Positions 1 through 9,009 of a stretch of DNA of 64,000 nucleotides are shown piece by piece. Source of the stretch: Hyphomicrobiales bacterium. Lineage in GTDB: Bacteria; Pseudomonadota; Alphaproteobacteria; Rhizobiales; Rhizobiaceae. Position numbers and translations under genes: made by a program. The stretch lies in contig UBUL01000014.1 of assembly GCA_900468625.1 (NCBI GenBank), positions 1-64,000 on the forward strand, written 5' to 3'. Numbering within the stretch: the stretch's first letter is position 1; every line of letters starts with the position of its first letter. The notes below the pieces were generated by a model. It worked only from the letters and a program-made list of their open reading frames with translations, searched no databases and was not told the origin of the DNA.

Positions 1-114
1 GTCAGCGATGGCATGATCCCCGAAGCCGGTGACATCGAGCGCCTGACCAAGATACTCGGCCGTCCGCTGCACAGCTATCGCGACTTCGCAGCCGAAATTG
101 CGCGCGCAGCCTGA
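1..114 (+). CDS. C-terminal tail of an NmrA-like NAD(P)-binding protein (partial)
   Basis: Frame 1 is open from the first base of the window to a TGA at 112-114, giving 37 residues; the start lies outside. The tail contains a GRPLHSYRDFA stretch of the kind found at the very C-terminus of NmrA-like NAD(P)H-binding or NAD-dependent epimerase-type proteins, where it precedes a last short helix. The family assignment rests on this short motif and is tentative. It lies 38 bp upstream of the SRPBCC gene on the same strand, so the two could be cotranscribed. Confidence 0.55.
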   Translation, partial: VSDGMIPEAGDIERLTKILGRPLHSYRDFAAEIARAA

Positions 115-152
115 GGGCCGCGCCGACCGTACATGCGACCAGGAGTTTCATC

Positions 153-626
153 ATGATCTATTCGACCGCTACCGTGCCGGTGAACCCCCCGGGCGAAACC
201 AAACTGACCCGCGACCAGGTCTGGAAGGGGCTGGAGCTAAAGGCGCGCGACGCCCGCCTGTTTCTCCCGCCGGGCCTTTGCACCCGCTGCGAGGTGACCG
301 AGGAGAGCGCTAGCCATTTCGTGCGCGAAGCCACCATCGCCGGCTCCGACCTGCGCGAGATCATCACGCTTGAGCCGCAGCGCAAAGTCACCTTCTTCCA
401 GGCGACCGGCCCGCGCGAGGGCGCCATCGTCAACGAATTGTTCGAAGACGAGGCCGGCGAGCTTCAGCTCAAATTCTATTGCTACCTGGGCCTGCGCGAC
501 AAACAGCCCGGCGGTCCCGAGGAGCAGGCCGAGCAGGCGCAGTTCGACAGCGACAAGGGCTACAAAGCGGCTCTCCTGTCGACGCTCAAGCGCACCCGTG
601 AATTGCTGGCCGGCGGCACCCTCTGA
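153..626 (+). CDS. SRPBCC-fold protein, DUF1857/AtaL-like
   Basis: This 157-residue protein has the layout of the small SRPBCC (START/Bet v 1-like) proteins of the DUF1857 group: an N-terminal VPVNPPGETKLTRDQVWKGL segment, a central beta-rich part (residues about 45-110) and a long C-terminal helix ending in LKRTRELL. Such proteins bind hydrophobic ligands in a deep pocket; no specific ligand can be read from the sequence. The ATG at 153 gives the usual family length. It precedes the ene-reductase gene by 44 bp on the same strand, suggesting one transcription unit handling small organic electrophiles. Confidence 0.82.
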   Translation: MIYSTATVPVNPPGETKLTRDQVWKGLELKARDARLFLPPGLCTRCEVTEESASHFVREATIAGSDLREIITLEPQRKVTFFQATGPREGAIVNELFEDEAGELQLKFYCYLGLRDKQPGGPEEQAEQAQFDSDKGYKAALLSTLKRTRELLAGGTL

Positions 627-670
627 CGCTCATTCATCCACCGCCAACCCAACACCAAAGGAGACACAGC

Positions 671-1738
671 ATGACCAATATCTGGTCCCCCATCAAAATC
701 GGGAGCTTCGAGCTGCCGCATCGCCTCGCCATGGCACCGATGACCCGCAGCCGGGCCAAGCCCGACGGCACACCCGGCGATCTTGCGCCGGACTATTATT
801 CGCAGCGCGCGACCATAGGCCTTCTGATCACCGAAGGTACGCAGCCCTCCGACGACGGCCAAGGCTACCCCGCAACGCCCGGCATCTACACCGACGCGCA
901 TGTCGCTGGTTGGCGCAAGGTGACCGATCGAGTCCATGCCGCCGGCGCACGCCTGTTCATCCAGCTCATGCATGTCGGCCGCCGGTCGCATCCGGATAAT
1001 ACCCCGCATCATCGCCAGCCGGTCGCTCCGTCCGCCATCGGCCCCGGCGAGGACATGTTCACGATGAAGGGCATGCTCCCGGTCCCGGAACCGCGTGCAC
1101 TGACGACAGCCGAGATCCAGCAGACCGTCACCGAATTCGCACATGCGGCCCGGCGCGCCATCGAAGCCGGCGCCGACGGCGTCGAGGTGCACGGCGCCAA
1201 CGGTTATCTGGTCCATCAATTCCTCGCGCCGGACTCAAACCATCGCACCGACGAATATGGCGGCTCGATGGAAAATCGCGCGCGCTTCGCGATCGAAGTC
1301 GTTCACGCCATCGCTGATGCGATCGGCCCCGAAAGGACCGCCATCCGCCTGTCGCCTGGCATTCCGACCGGCGGCATCGCGGAGGGAACCGATAATGACG
1401 ACCTCTACCGCTATCTGGCGGCGGAGTTCGGCAAGATGGGCCTCGCCTATCTCCACATCCTCTATCTCCGCCAGGACCCGCTGCTCGCAGAGATCCGCAA
1501 GACGTTCCCGGGCGTGCTGGTGCTGAACCGCCCGGGCCGGCAACGCGATCAGGTCGGTGCGGACGTGGCCGCGGGCCTGGCCGACATCGAAGCGCTCGGT
1601 GTCATGGCGCTGGCCGATCCCGATCTCATCCAGCGCCTGAAGACCGGCGCACCCTTCAACGAAGTGCGGCAGGCGCTGTTCTACGCCGGCGGCAGCGCGG
1701 AAGGCTACACCGACTATCCGTCGCTAAATGCGGCCTGA
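671..1738 (+). CDS. Old Yellow Enzyme family alkene reductase
   Basis: A 355-residue FMN-dependent ene-reductase of the NemA/XenB type, which reduces activated C=C bonds of enones, maleimides or nitro compounds with NAD(P)H. The PMTRSRA segment near residue 22 belongs to the FMN-binding start of the TIM barrel. The HGANGYL motif near residue 175 supplies the His-x-x-Asn pair that binds the substrate carbonyl, followed by the typical QFLAPDSNHRTDEYGGS stretch and RLSPG. Length is normal for the family (about 350-370). A GGAGA sits just before the ATG. It follows the SRPBCC gene and precedes an SDR, a stress or xenobiotic-reduction set. The physiological substrate is unknown. Confidence 0.95.
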   Translation: MTNIWSPIKIGSFELPHRLAMAPMTRSRAKPDGTPGDLAPDYYSQRATIGLLITEGTQPSDDGQGYPATPGIYTDAHVAGWRKVTDRVHAAGARLFIQLMHVGRRSHPDNTPHHRQPVAPSAIGPGEDMFTMKGMLPVPEPRALTTAEIQQTVTEFAHAARRAIEAGADGVEVHGANGYLVHQFLAPDSNHRTDEYGGSMENRARFAIEVVHAIADAIGPERTAIRLSPGIPTGGIAEGTDNDDLYRYLAAEFGKMGLAYLHILYLRQDPLLAEIRKTFPGVLVLNRPGRQRDQVGADVAAGLADIEALGVMALADPDLIQRLKTGAPFNEVRQALFYAGGSAEGYTDYPSLNAA

Positions 1739-1814
1739 TGGGTCGGGGGCGAGGATGGCTCTCGCCTCGTCGCCCCCGACCGATCCTGAAAACTCCTAGT
1801 AAGAAAGGCCCGCC

Positions 1815-2636
1815 ATGCCAGGCACAATATTGATTGCCGGCACGTCCAGCGGCCTCGGACGCGCAACCGCCAAACTGTTTCACGCACGCGGCTGGAATGT
1901 CATAGCTACGATGCGCACGCCCGAGCAGGAGACCGAACTGGCTTCGCTCGCGCGTACCATGATCACCCGCCTCGACGTTCAGGATCCGACTTCAATCGCA
2001 GACGCGGTTCGATCGGGCATCCAAGCCTTCGGACGCATCGACGTCCTGGTCAACAATGCCGGTTATGGCGCGTATGGTCCGCTGGAGGCCACCTCGCCCC
2101 AGGAGATCCGGCGGCAGTTCGATGTGAACGTGTTCGGTCCGCTCGCTGCCATCCAGGCGGTATTACCGCATTTTCGCGCCAACAAATCAGGTGTGATCGT
2201 CAATATCTCGTCCATCGGAGGCCGCATCGCGTTCCCGCTCGGCGCATTATATCACGGTAGCAAGTTTGCCCTTGAGGGGCTCTCGGAAGCGCTGTCATAC
2301 GAGCTGGCCCCGATCGGCGTGACCGTCAAGCTCGTCGAGCCTAGCATGATCGCGACCGACTTCGGCGGCCGCTCGCTCGCTTTCAGCAACGATCCCTCCT
2401 TGGGTGAATATCAGCCCACAGTGCAGGCGGTCATGCGGGCGTTCGCGGCAACGACCGCGCAGGCCTCGCCGGCCGAAGCCATCGCCGAGACGATCTACCA
2501 AGCCGCGACCGACGAAAGTGAAAAGCTGCGCTTCGAGGCTGGGGAGGACGCGCGACGCGTCATGGACCTTCGCAAAGCGAGCAACGACATCGAGTTCAGT
2601 CGGGAAATCAAGGCCATGTTTGGTCTGCCCGATTGA
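1815..2636 (+). CDS. Short-chain dehydrogenase/reductase (classical SDR)
   Basis: A 273-residue classical SDR. The Rossmann motif appears as AGTSSGLGRAT at residues 7-17, NNAG follows around residue 81, a Ser-containing ISSIGG strand sits near residue 140 and the catalytic YHGSK gives Tyr and Lys around 156-160. The C-terminal extension after residue 240 is typical of the oxidoreductases annotated as DltE/YusZ-like. The substrate is not predictable. It ends at a TGA just upstream of a second SDR gene, and both probably belong to one unit with the ene-reductase. Confidence 0.93.
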   Translation: MPGTILIAGTSSGLGRATAKLFHARGWNVIATMRTPEQETELASLARTMITRLDVQDPTSIADAVRSGIQAFGRIDVLVNNAGYGAYGPLEATSPQEIRRQFDVNVFGPLAAIQAVLPHFRANKSGVIVNISSIGGRIAFPLGALYHGSKFALEGLSEALSYELAPIGVTVKLVEPSMIATDFGGRSLAFSNDPSLGEYQPTVQAVMRAFAATTAQASPAEAIAETIYQAATDESEKLRFEAGEDARRVMDLRKASNDIEFSREIKAMFGLPD

Positions 2637-2674
2637 TCACAAATCCAACCCTCCAACATCTGAGGATTTCAAAA

Positions 2675-3406
2675 GTGCCCAAAGACATTCGAGTTGCGCT
2701 CGTTACAGGCGCCAATAAAGGCATCGGTCTGGAGATCGCGCGCCAACTGGCTGAGGCCGGCGCGACCGTGCTCGTCGGAGCCCGCGATGTGGACCGCGGG
2801 AAGACGGCTGCGGCTGAGCTTTCCTCAAGCGGCCTCCGCGTCCGATTGGTCCCGCTCGATTTGAACGACCTTGCCAGCATCAAATCAGCTGCGGAATCAA
2901 TCAAGAAAGAACATGGCAAACTCGACATTCTCGTCAACAACGCCGGCATCGTCGATGCCGAAGACGGGCCGCCGAGCGCCGCATCGTTGGAGGCGGTGCG
3001 ACGGATCATCGACACCAACTTCCTTGGCACTCTGGCGGTGACGCAGGCCATGCTACCGCTGTTGCGACAAGCGCCTGCAGCCCGCATCGTCAACCTGTCG
3101 AGTTCATTAGGCTCGCTCACCATCAATGGCGATTCGAGCTCGCCCTACTATTCCGCGCGCCTGATCGGCTACAACGCCTCCAAAGCTGCGCTGAACATGC
3201 TGACTGTGCAGTTGGCGGCCGAATTGCAGGGCACCTCGGTCGTCGTCAACTCCGTCAGCCCGGGTTATGTGAAGACCGATTTGACCGGACATACTGGTTT
3301 CATGACTGCCGAAGAGGGTGCGAGGCTGCCCGTCCAATATGCTCTTCTCGGCGAAGACGCTGTTTCTGGGCAATTCGTCGAGCCTAATGGACCGACACCC
3401 TGGTGA
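2675..3406 (+). CDS. Short-chain dehydrogenase/reductase, carbonyl-reductase-like
   Basis: An SDR of about 243 residues with a TGANKGIG nucleotide-binding motif right at the N-terminus, NNAG near residue 85, LSSSLG and a YNASKAAL catalytic motif preceded by an inserted segment (SSSPYYSARLIG), as in plant-type carbonyl reductases. The frame is open back to a TTG at 2633 that would overlap the preceding stop, but a GAGGA at about 2662-2667 is correctly spaced for the GTG at 2675. That start also gives the normal SDR beginning, so I chose it. It is the second of two consecutive, clearly different SDRs. Confidence 0.88.
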   Translation: MPKDIRVALVTGANKGIGLEIARQLAEAGATVLVGARDVDRGKTAAAELSSSGLRVRLVPLDLNDLASIKSAAESIKKEHGKLDILVNNAGIVDAEDGPPSAASLEAVRRIIDTNFLGTLAVTQAMLPLLRQAPAARIVNLSSSLGSLTINGDSSSPYYSARLIGYNASKAALNMLTVQLAAELQGTSVVVNSVSPGYVKTDLTGHTGFMTAEEGARLPVQYALLGEDAVSGQFVEPNGPTPW

Positions 3407-3601
3407 GCTTTTCAAGGTCGCCGGCCCATCGAGAGGGCGACAATCCATCTTGTACGTGAGATTAGGCTCTCCGAATGCGGGCAGACACTTGTGCCATCCA
3501 ATAATGTGGTTCGTTCACGGAGAAATGCGCGAACCGCACTCGAGAATACACTGAGGATCGCGGGTTGGGCGATGTGCTTCCCCCGCAGCAAAGGAATATA
3601 G

Positions 3602-3967
3602 ATGCTTTCCGCAACCACTCTGACGGCGGCGTTTGACCGCGTCACCGATTATTGGTCGCCAAAGGTGATCGGCCGCGTCAACGACCAGTTGCTCAAGGTC
3701 GCCAAGCTGAAAGGCGAGCTCGTCTGGCACGCCCATGACCACGAGGACGAACTGTTCTATATCGTAAAGGGCGAGCTCCGCATGGAGTTCGAAGATGGGC
3801 CGACGCTCCTGCGGGAAGGCGACTTCCTGACCGTGCCCAGGGGCGTGCGGCATAATCCCGTCGCTGATGAGGAATGCTGGATATTGCTGATCGAGCCGGC
3901 GTCCACACTGCACACGGGTTCCCAGATCACGGATCGCACGCGCAGCCTGGACGAGCAGCTTAGCTGA
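3602..3967 (+). CDS. Single-domain cupin protein
   Basis: A 121-residue cupin. The metal-binding motif 1 reads [17 protein letters not shown] (residues about 41-57), giving His, His and Glu ligands, and motif 2 is [12 protein letters not shown] with the last His. The protein is one small beta-barrel. Such stand-alone cupins range from isomerases to regulatory or storage proteins, so no reaction is assigned. Its 3-prime end overlaps the end of the convergent LysR gene by 8 bp. About 195 bp without recognisable coding separate it from the upstream SDR. Confidence 0.88.
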   Translation: MLSATTLTAAFDRVTDYWSPKVIGRVNDQLLKVAKLKGELVWHAHDHEDELFYIVKGELRMEFEDGPTLLREGDFLTVPRGVRHNPVADEECWILLIEPASTLHTGSQITDRTRSLDEQLS

Positions 3968-4892
3968 GCGGCGCGCCAGCAAACATCCGGTCGCCAGCCT
4001 CCCGAAGATGCTCCAGAAAAGCCCTCACGGCGGGGTTGGCGCGGCGGCTGGAAGGCCACAGCACGGTGATGGTCTCGCGTTCCACGGCAAAATCGGCGAG
4101 GACGGGAATCAATTCACCGCGCGCGACATAGGGAGCCGCGATAAAGGACGCACTAATGCCGATACCGCCGCCTGCCGCCAGCATTGCCAGCACCGCTTCG
4201 CTGGCATCGACAACGATGCCCGACGAAGGCGTGATCTCAATCTCGCTTTCGCCGACCTGAAACGGCCAGCGGAACGCCTGCCCGTTGCTCTGGTATCTCA
4301 GGTTGATCGTGTCATGGCTGGTTAGTTCGTCCGGATGTGCCGGCGCGCCGTGTGCGGCCAGATATGAGGGTGATGCATAAGCGCAGAGTCGCAACGGAGC
4401 GAACCGGCGAGACAACAGACGCGAGTCTGCGAGCTCGCCGATCCGCACGGCGATATCGATGCCCTGTTCGACAATGTCAACGAGGCGGTCATCGAGCCGG
4501 AGGTCGATCGTCACTTTCGGATAGCGCTTGCGGAATGCAGGCAAAGTCGGCGCGATGAGATGGAGTCCGATCGGCAGTGACGACGCAATCCGCAGCGTGC
4601 CGGCAGGCTCCGCCCGAACAGCTTTCGCTACCTGCTCGATTTCCTCCGCATCGTGCAACAGCCTCACCGCACGTTCGTGCAGCTCACGGCCCTCGGGCGT
4701 GAGCGTGAGCGACCGCGTGGTTCGCGTGAACAGGGAAATCCCCAAAAGATGCTCCAGGCGCTGGACGCTCTTGCTGACGGCCGACGGCGAAATGGCGAGC
4801 GAGCGCGCCGCAGCGGTGAAGCTACCCAATGATCCCGCTCGCGCAAACGCGATCAGTCCAGTCAGCCGCTCCAATGCTACTTGTTCCTTCAT
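3960..4892 (-). CDS. LysR-family transcriptional regulator
   Basis: A 310-residue LysR regulator with an N-terminal winged helix-turn-helix (residues 1-60, including [20 protein letters not shown]) and a periplasmic-binding-protein-like effector domain. The frame extends upstream to 5099, but the helix-turn-helix begins at the ATG at 4892 ([10 protein letters not shown]), the standard LysR start. It belongs to the group in which SVSRAIKRLE-type recognition helices are followed by [12 protein letters not shown]. It is divergent from the quinone oxidoreductase gene, with about 90 bp between start codons, so it most likely controls that gene and itself. The inducer is unknown. Confidence 0.95.
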   Translation of the reverse strand: MKEQVALERLTGLIAFARAGSLGSFTAAARSLAISPSAVSKSVQRLEHLLGISLFTRTTRSLTLTPEGRELHERAVRLLHDAEEIEQVAKAVRAEPAGTLRIASSLPIGLHLIAPTLPAFRKRYPKVTIDLRLDDRLVDIVEQGIDIAVRIGELADSRLLSRRFAPLRLCAYASPSYLAAHGAPAHPDELTSHDTINLRYQSNGQAFRWPFQVGESEIEITPSSGIVVDASEAVLAMLAAGGGIGISASFIAAPYVARGELIPVLADFAVERETITVLWPSSRRANPAVRAFLEHLREAGDRMFAGAPLS

Positions 4893-4982
4893 GACACTAT
4901 TAAATCGACTTTCACCGCAATTATCAATGCATGGACATAGGCATATATCGATGCGCAGTTGATGTGCTCGATGGAGGTTCTC

Positions 4983-6014
4983 ATGAGCGATGTGATGAAA
5001 GCGGTTCGCCTTCATGCCTTCGGCGGCCCCGAAATGCTGATCTATGAGGATGCGCCAAAGCCGCAGATCAAGGCGGGTGAGGTCCTCGTCCGCGTGCATG
5101 CCGTCGGCCTCAATCCGCCCGACTGGTACCTGCGCGAAGGCTATAAAATGCTGCCGCCCGAATGGCAGCCCAGGGTCTTGTTTCCGATTATCCCCGGGAC
5201 TGACATCTCCGGCGTTGTCGCGGCCGTCGCTGACGACGTGCGGGGTTTCGCGGGCGGGGACGAGGTTTATGCGATGGTGCGGTTCCCCATCGGCCTAGCG
5301 GGCGAAAGCCGCGCCTATGCGGAATATGTCGCCGTCCCCGCGACGGAGCTTGCTCTGAAGCCTGCTGGCATCGATCATGTGCACGCGGCGGCTGCACCCA
5401 TGTCTCTCCTCACGGCCTGGCAGTTCCTGATCGATCTTGGCCACGACGAGCCGAATCCATTGCAGCCGCACCAGCATGCACCCGTGCCATTGGCGGGTAA
5501 GAAGGTCCTCATAAACGGCGCGGCAGGTGGGGTCGGCCATCTTCTGGTGCAACTGGCGAAGTGGAAGGGCGCGCACGTCATCGCGGTCGCATCCGGCGGC
5601 AACGAAGCGTTTCTGCGTGATCTGGGCGCTGACGAATTTATCGATTACGGGAAAATATCCCCGGAAAGTGTCGTTCGCGATCTCGATCTCGTTGTCGATG
5701 CGGTCGGCGGGCCAAAGACGAGGCGCTTCTTGCCGGCGTTGAAGCGCGGCGGTGCTCTGTTTCCGATCTTCCCGCTTGGTTTCGACGGCGCAAGCGAGGC
5801 CAAGAAGCTCGGCATTGCCGTTTCCACGACGCAAGTGCGCTCGAATGGCGCTCAACTTGCGGAGATCGCGCCTATGCTGAACGACGGAACGATCCGCGTT
5901 GCCATCGACAGCATCTATTCCCTTTCAAAAGCAAAAGAGGCTCACGAGCGCGCGGCAACCGGACATATTCGCGGCAAGATCGTGCTCACGGTAACCCAGG
6001 AGGAACAGTCATGA
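4983..6014 (+). CDS. NADP-dependent zinc-free alcohol dehydrogenase / quinone oxidoreductase
   Basis: A medium-chain dehydrogenase/reductase of the quinone oxidoreductase (QOR) class, 343 residues from the chosen start. The N-terminal GroES-like domain holds [17 protein letters not shown] and PGTDISG. The Rossmann domain holds the NAD(P) motif NGAAGGVGH around residue 180. Catalytic-zinc cysteines are absent, as expected for QOR. An ATG at 4959 is in frame, but the ATG at 4983 is preceded by GGAGG at 4973-4977 and fits the family start. It is divergent from a LysR gene and overlaps the next gene by 4 bp (ATGA), so the two are translationally coupled. Confidence 0.95.
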   Translation: MSDVMKAVRLHAFGGPEMLIYEDAPKPQIKAGEVLVRVHAVGLNPPDWYLREGYKMLPPEWQPRVLFPIIPGTDISGVVAAVADDVRGFAGGDEVYAMVRFPIGLAGESRAYAEYVAVPATELALKPAGIDHVHAAAAPMSLLTAWQFLIDLGHDEPNPLQPHQHAPVPLAGKKVLINGAAGGVGHLLVQLAKWKGAHVIAVASGGNEAFLRDLGADEFIDYGKISPESVVRDLDLVVDAVGGPKTRRFLPALKRGGALFPIFPLGFDGASEAKKLGIAVSTTQVRSNGAQLAEIAPMLNDGTIRVAIDSIYSLSKAKEAHERAATGHIRGKIVLTVTQEEQS

Positions 6015-6433
6015 ACACTGTGGCAAAGCTTCCCCAAGGCACGATGACATGGTTTGGGATGGTCGGCACCTTGATGTGCGACGCAGCTTCGCGGGCCGGC
6101 CTCGCAACGGACCTAAATTGGTCGCTGGTGGAACGCTACAGCGACGGCGTCGTGATGCCGAACGGGCGCGTTCAAGGCATACGCTTTGACATCGTGAATG
6201 GCGCGCCGTCCTTCACGATCGGTGTCGGCAAGGACGAGAGCGGCGACGTCACCATCGAGGTGGCCGCCGACGCCGCCCGCGAACTCAATCTGCTTTATAC
6301 AGTAGACCCCGCCTACGTCGCCTCGCTCGACCGGGCGACTCGGCAAGGCCAAATCAGGGTGCAAGGAGACCTGTCGGTGATGGCCGATTGGCTCACAGCC
6401 ATACATGACACGATTGTGGACCGGACATGCTGA
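6011..6433 (+). CDS. SCP2-like small protein coupled to the quinone oxidoreductase
   Basis: A 140-residue protein whose middle (FTIGVGKDESGDVTIEVAADAAREL) and C-terminal half (GQIRVQGDLSVMADWLTAIHD) resemble the SCP2 sterol-carrier fold, in which a beta-sheet of this pattern is followed by a helix lining a lipid cavity. I see no catalytic residues. The ATG overlaps the stop of the QOR gene as ATGA, so the two products are probably made in a fixed ratio and may work on the same hydrophobic substrate. The fold assignment is by pattern only; it could be an unrelated small alpha/beta protein. Confidence 0.65.
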   Translation: MNTVAKLPQGTMTWFGMVGTLMCDAASRAGLATDLNWSLVERYSDGVVMPNGRVQGIRFDIVNGAPSFTIGVGKDESGDVTIEVAADAARELNLLYTVDPAYVASLDRATRQGQIRVQGDLSVMADWLTAIHDTIVDRTC

Positions 6434-6563
6434 ATGTGAATCGCTGGGCCGTGCACGCTTTGCGTCGACCAAGATCGAGTCTGATCTCATACCATGAGGC
6501 GACAGGTTGATCGGTCTATTCAAAAGGAACGGAAGTGCCGGTCGCGTCAGCACTTGCCCTTAT

Positions 6564-7307
6564 CTAGGCATTCAGACGTGCGAATGCCTCGTCGTAGCGG
6601 CCTTCACGCTCAGCCCAACGCTGGAAGAACACACGCTTCACGAGGATTTCTCCCGATTGCGGCTGCGCTTCCAGGGCAGACATCGTTTCCGTGATGTACT
6701 CGTCGAGCGGCATCGCATTCGGATCGCTGGCCTGGGCCTCCCCTGTCAGCATGGTCTGCACGTAGGGAGGTGCGATCTCGATGACCTCGACCGAGGTATC
6801 CCGCATCTGCCGGCGAAGCGTCTGCGACCACGAGTGGATCGCGGCCTTGGTTGCGCAATAACTGGGAAATTCGGATCGCGGCACGAAGGCGAGGCCCGAC
6901 GACACGTTCAGGACCGCAGCGCTAGCCTGGGCCTGAAGATGAGGCAAAAGAGCGGCGGTCAACCGGATCGGGCCAAGCAGATTGGTCATGATCGTCGCTT
7001 CGGCGATGCCGGTGCTCCCGTCCGCCAGGTTTTCCGTCCGCATGATTCCGGCATTGTTGACAAGAACGTTCAACGTCGGGAAATCGCGGACGACTTTTTG
7101 ACCAAATGCCGCGATGGCCTTCGGATCGTCGACGTCGAGTTCCAATGCCTTCAGCCCGGGATTGGCCGCAACGGTTGCTTCCATTTTAGACCGATCGCGC
7201 CCTGTGATGATGACGTCGTTGCCCCTGGCCAGGAACGCTTCGGCGAGGCCTCGGCCGATGCCGCTGTTGCCGCCCGTGATGAGAACAGTATTTCCGCTCG
7301 TTTGCAT
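6564..7307 (-). CDS. SDR oxidoreductase, DltE-like
   Basis: A 247-residue classical SDR with TGGNSGIGRG at residues 11-20, NNAGIM near residue 85, a Ser in NVSSGLA and the YCATKAAIHS catalytic motif around residue 150. The later segment VEVIEIAPPYVQT is typical of SDRs annotated as DltE-like, which extend to about 250 residues. It is read divergently from the AraC-type regulator at 7468, with about 160 bp between starts. An SDR paired with a divergent AraC_N-type regulator is a common bacterial aldehyde or ketone-response arrangement. Confidence 0.94.
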   Translation of the reverse strand: MQTSGNTVLITGGNSGIGRGLAEAFLARGNDVIITGRDRSKMEATVAANPGLKALELDVDDPKAIAAFGQKVVRDFPTLNVLVNNAGIMRTENLADGSTGIAEATIMTNLLGPIRLTAALLPHLQAQASAAVLNVSSGLAFVPRSEFPSYCATKAAIHSWSQTLRRQMRDTSVEVIEIAPPYVQTMLTGEAQASDPNAMPLDEYITETMSALEAQPQSGEILVKRVFFQRWAEREGRYDEAFARLNA

Positions 7308-7467
7308 GGCTCACTCCTTCGATACCGATCTTAAGTTAAGCTGGACCGGTAGTGTGTGCCTGCCGCATCCTGCGACATATCTGCCTAATTCTGCGAAACA
7401 GTTTTTACGATCCATTGATTTGCAGCGCAGTTCGTTTACCGTTCTGCCTGTTTCTGCGGTGTGCCTC

Positions 7468-8373
7468 ATGACCCTCCAAGCTTTGAAAGATCGTGTCCTC
7501 GCCCATGCTCGCCAACGACCGGGCGGCCTCGATCCGTTCGAAATCGGCCTACCCGGTCTCAGCATCTCGGTACACCGGCAGCCGACAGACCTATTTGCGG
7601 TGAGATACTGGCCGATCTTCTGCCTGGTACTGCAAGGCGCCAAGCAGACGTCCATCGGAGAACAGATCGTAACCTTCGCCGCCGGGCGTTCCGTGATTAT
7701 CGGCGTGGAGCTGCCGACGTTCGCGCGCGTGCTCCGAGCCTCTACGAACGAGCCCTACGTCGCATTGTCCATACACCTCGACTTGTCGCTTCTGAAGGAA
7801 TTGGGGGCCGAGCTAGAGGGGAGCACACGAGGCGAATCCCCTTTGCCGGCGATCGCCTCCGGTGAGGCTGACGAAGCAGTTATCGACGCTATGTCGCGAC
7901 TTCTCGGCTTGGTCGATAAGCCAGCCGCTATCTCGGTGCTGCAGCCGTTGATCGTTCGTGAAATCCACTTCTGGCTGCTTTCGGCAGGGCACGGCGCCAT
8001 CCTGCGGCAGATCGCACATGCCAATACCCCAACTGCGCGGATCGCCGAGGCCGCCGCACGGATCCGCAGGACCTTCGCTGAGCCGCTACACATCCCGCAG
8101 CTCGCCCGGGAGACCGGAATGAGCGAGTCGACGTTCCATCTGCATTTCCGGACCGTGTGCGGGACGACCCCGCTGCAATTCCAGAAGCGGCTGCGCCTGC
8201 TTGAAGCGCGAAGGCTGATCCTCGCTGAAGATCACTCCGTCTCTGCGGCGGCGCTCTCTGTCGGCTATGAGAGCCCAACCCAGTTCAGCCGCGAGTTTTC
8301 GCGGCTGTTTGGGCTGCCGCCTAAACGAGCCAGGCAGGCGGCAGGCAAAGAAATTCAGGAAGTAGCGGTCTAA
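7468..8373 (+). CDS. AraC-family regulator with AraC_N effector domain
   Basis: About 301 residues. The N-terminal half has the cupin-like AraC_N domain (PIFCLVLQGAKQTSIGE and an AGRSVI strand). The C-terminal 100 residues hold two helix-turn-helix motifs: LHIPQLARETGMSESTFHLH, and SVSAAALSVGYESPTQFSRE followed by FG.PP. The frame is open far upstream, but the ATG at 7468 fits the AraC_N start; a GTG at 7461 is an alternative. It lies divergent from an SDR gene (start 7307) and probably activates it. The intergenic region is about 160 bp. Confidence 0.93.
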   Translation: MTLQALKDRVLAHARQRPGGLDPFEIGLPGLSISVHRQPTDLFAVRYWPIFCLVLQGAKQTSIGEQIVTFAAGRSVIIGVELPTFARVLRASTNEPYVALSIHLDLSLLKELGAELEGSTRGESPLPAIASGEADEAVIDAMSRLLGLVDKPAAISVLQPLIVREIHFWLLSAGHGAILRQIAHANTPTARIAEAAARIRRTFAEPLHIPQLARETGMSESTFHLHFRTVCGTTPLQFQKRLRLLEARRLILAEDHSVSAAALSVGYESPTQFSREFSRLFGLPPKRARQAAGKEIQEVAV

Positions 8374-8414
8374 CTCTGGCCATAGGGGCCCGCCGCTTGG
8401 CCCTCGCCAGGTAA

Positions 8415-8805
8415 GCGGCTCATTCTTTTGTCGCGGCGCGGCGCTACACGATCCCTCCTGCTGACCTCAATCTTCGTATTGGCGCTCTGGTCAACGACTT
8501 AATCGGTCGTATAGCGGATAAGTGGACCATGATGATCCTCGACATCCTCGCCGACCTCGGAGAGTTGCGGTTTACATGTCTGAGCGAGTTGGTCGAAGGC
8601 ATCAGTCGGAAGATGCTCACCCAAACCCTTCGGCAGATGGAGCGCGACGGATTAGTCGTTCATACGGTGCATCCCGTCGTTCCTCCTAAGGTCGAGTATA
8701 GGCTCATTGCATTGGTCTTAAGCTTTGGCTCTGCCTTCCGGCGTCTGGGTTTGAGCCGCTGAGAATCTTGAGCAAGTTGAGGAGGCTCAAGCTAGTGATC
8801 GCAAA
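8415..8805 (+). pseudogene. Decayed HxlR-family regulator
   Basis: The frame is open from 8415, and the HxlR winged helix is recognisable from about 8481: GRIADKWTMMIL, SRKMLTQTLRQMERDGLV and VVPPKVEYRL. The intact frame then runs into FRRLGLSR and a stop at 8760. If the frame is moved by one base near 8740, the normal HxlR ending appears (SGVWV, an in-frame stop, then AAENLEQVEEAQASDR). So the gene carries at least one small deletion and a nonsense codon in its last 35 codons, and no clear ATG exists before residue DKWT. The 5-prime part could still make a truncated winged-helix protein. Confidence 0.72.
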
Positions 8806-8910
8806 GCCGGTACTCGGGGACCTGCGCCGCAGAAGCACGCGACTCGGGCTTCAGCTAACTGCCCTAACTGTCCGATTGGATTCTGCCGAGGACCAGATGG
8901 AGATATATGG

Positions 8911-9009
8911 ATGGGTGCATTCTTATTAGGCATGTTTTACTTACCGGTGCTCGCAGTCGTTATATTGTTCGCTCTCGTGGCAAAGTTGGCTCGATCGAAT
9001 GCGAAATAA
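8911..9009 (+). CDS. Possible 32-residue single-span membrane peptide
   Basis: ATG at 8911 to TAA at 9007-9009 encodes a peptide that starts MGAFLLGMFYLPVLAVV, continues ILFALVAKLA and ends in a basic/polar RSNAK tail. This is one strongly hydrophobic span of about 24 residues with positive charges on one side. A TGGAG at 8898-8902 lies 8 bases ahead of the ATG. No homologue is recognised. It stands alone between the HxlR pseudogene and the MarR gene. It could be a real small membrane protein or a chance open frame; the Shine-Dalgarno spacing and the amphipathic ending favour the former. Confidence 0.4.
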   Translation: MGAFLLGMFYLPVLAVVILFALVAKLARSNAK

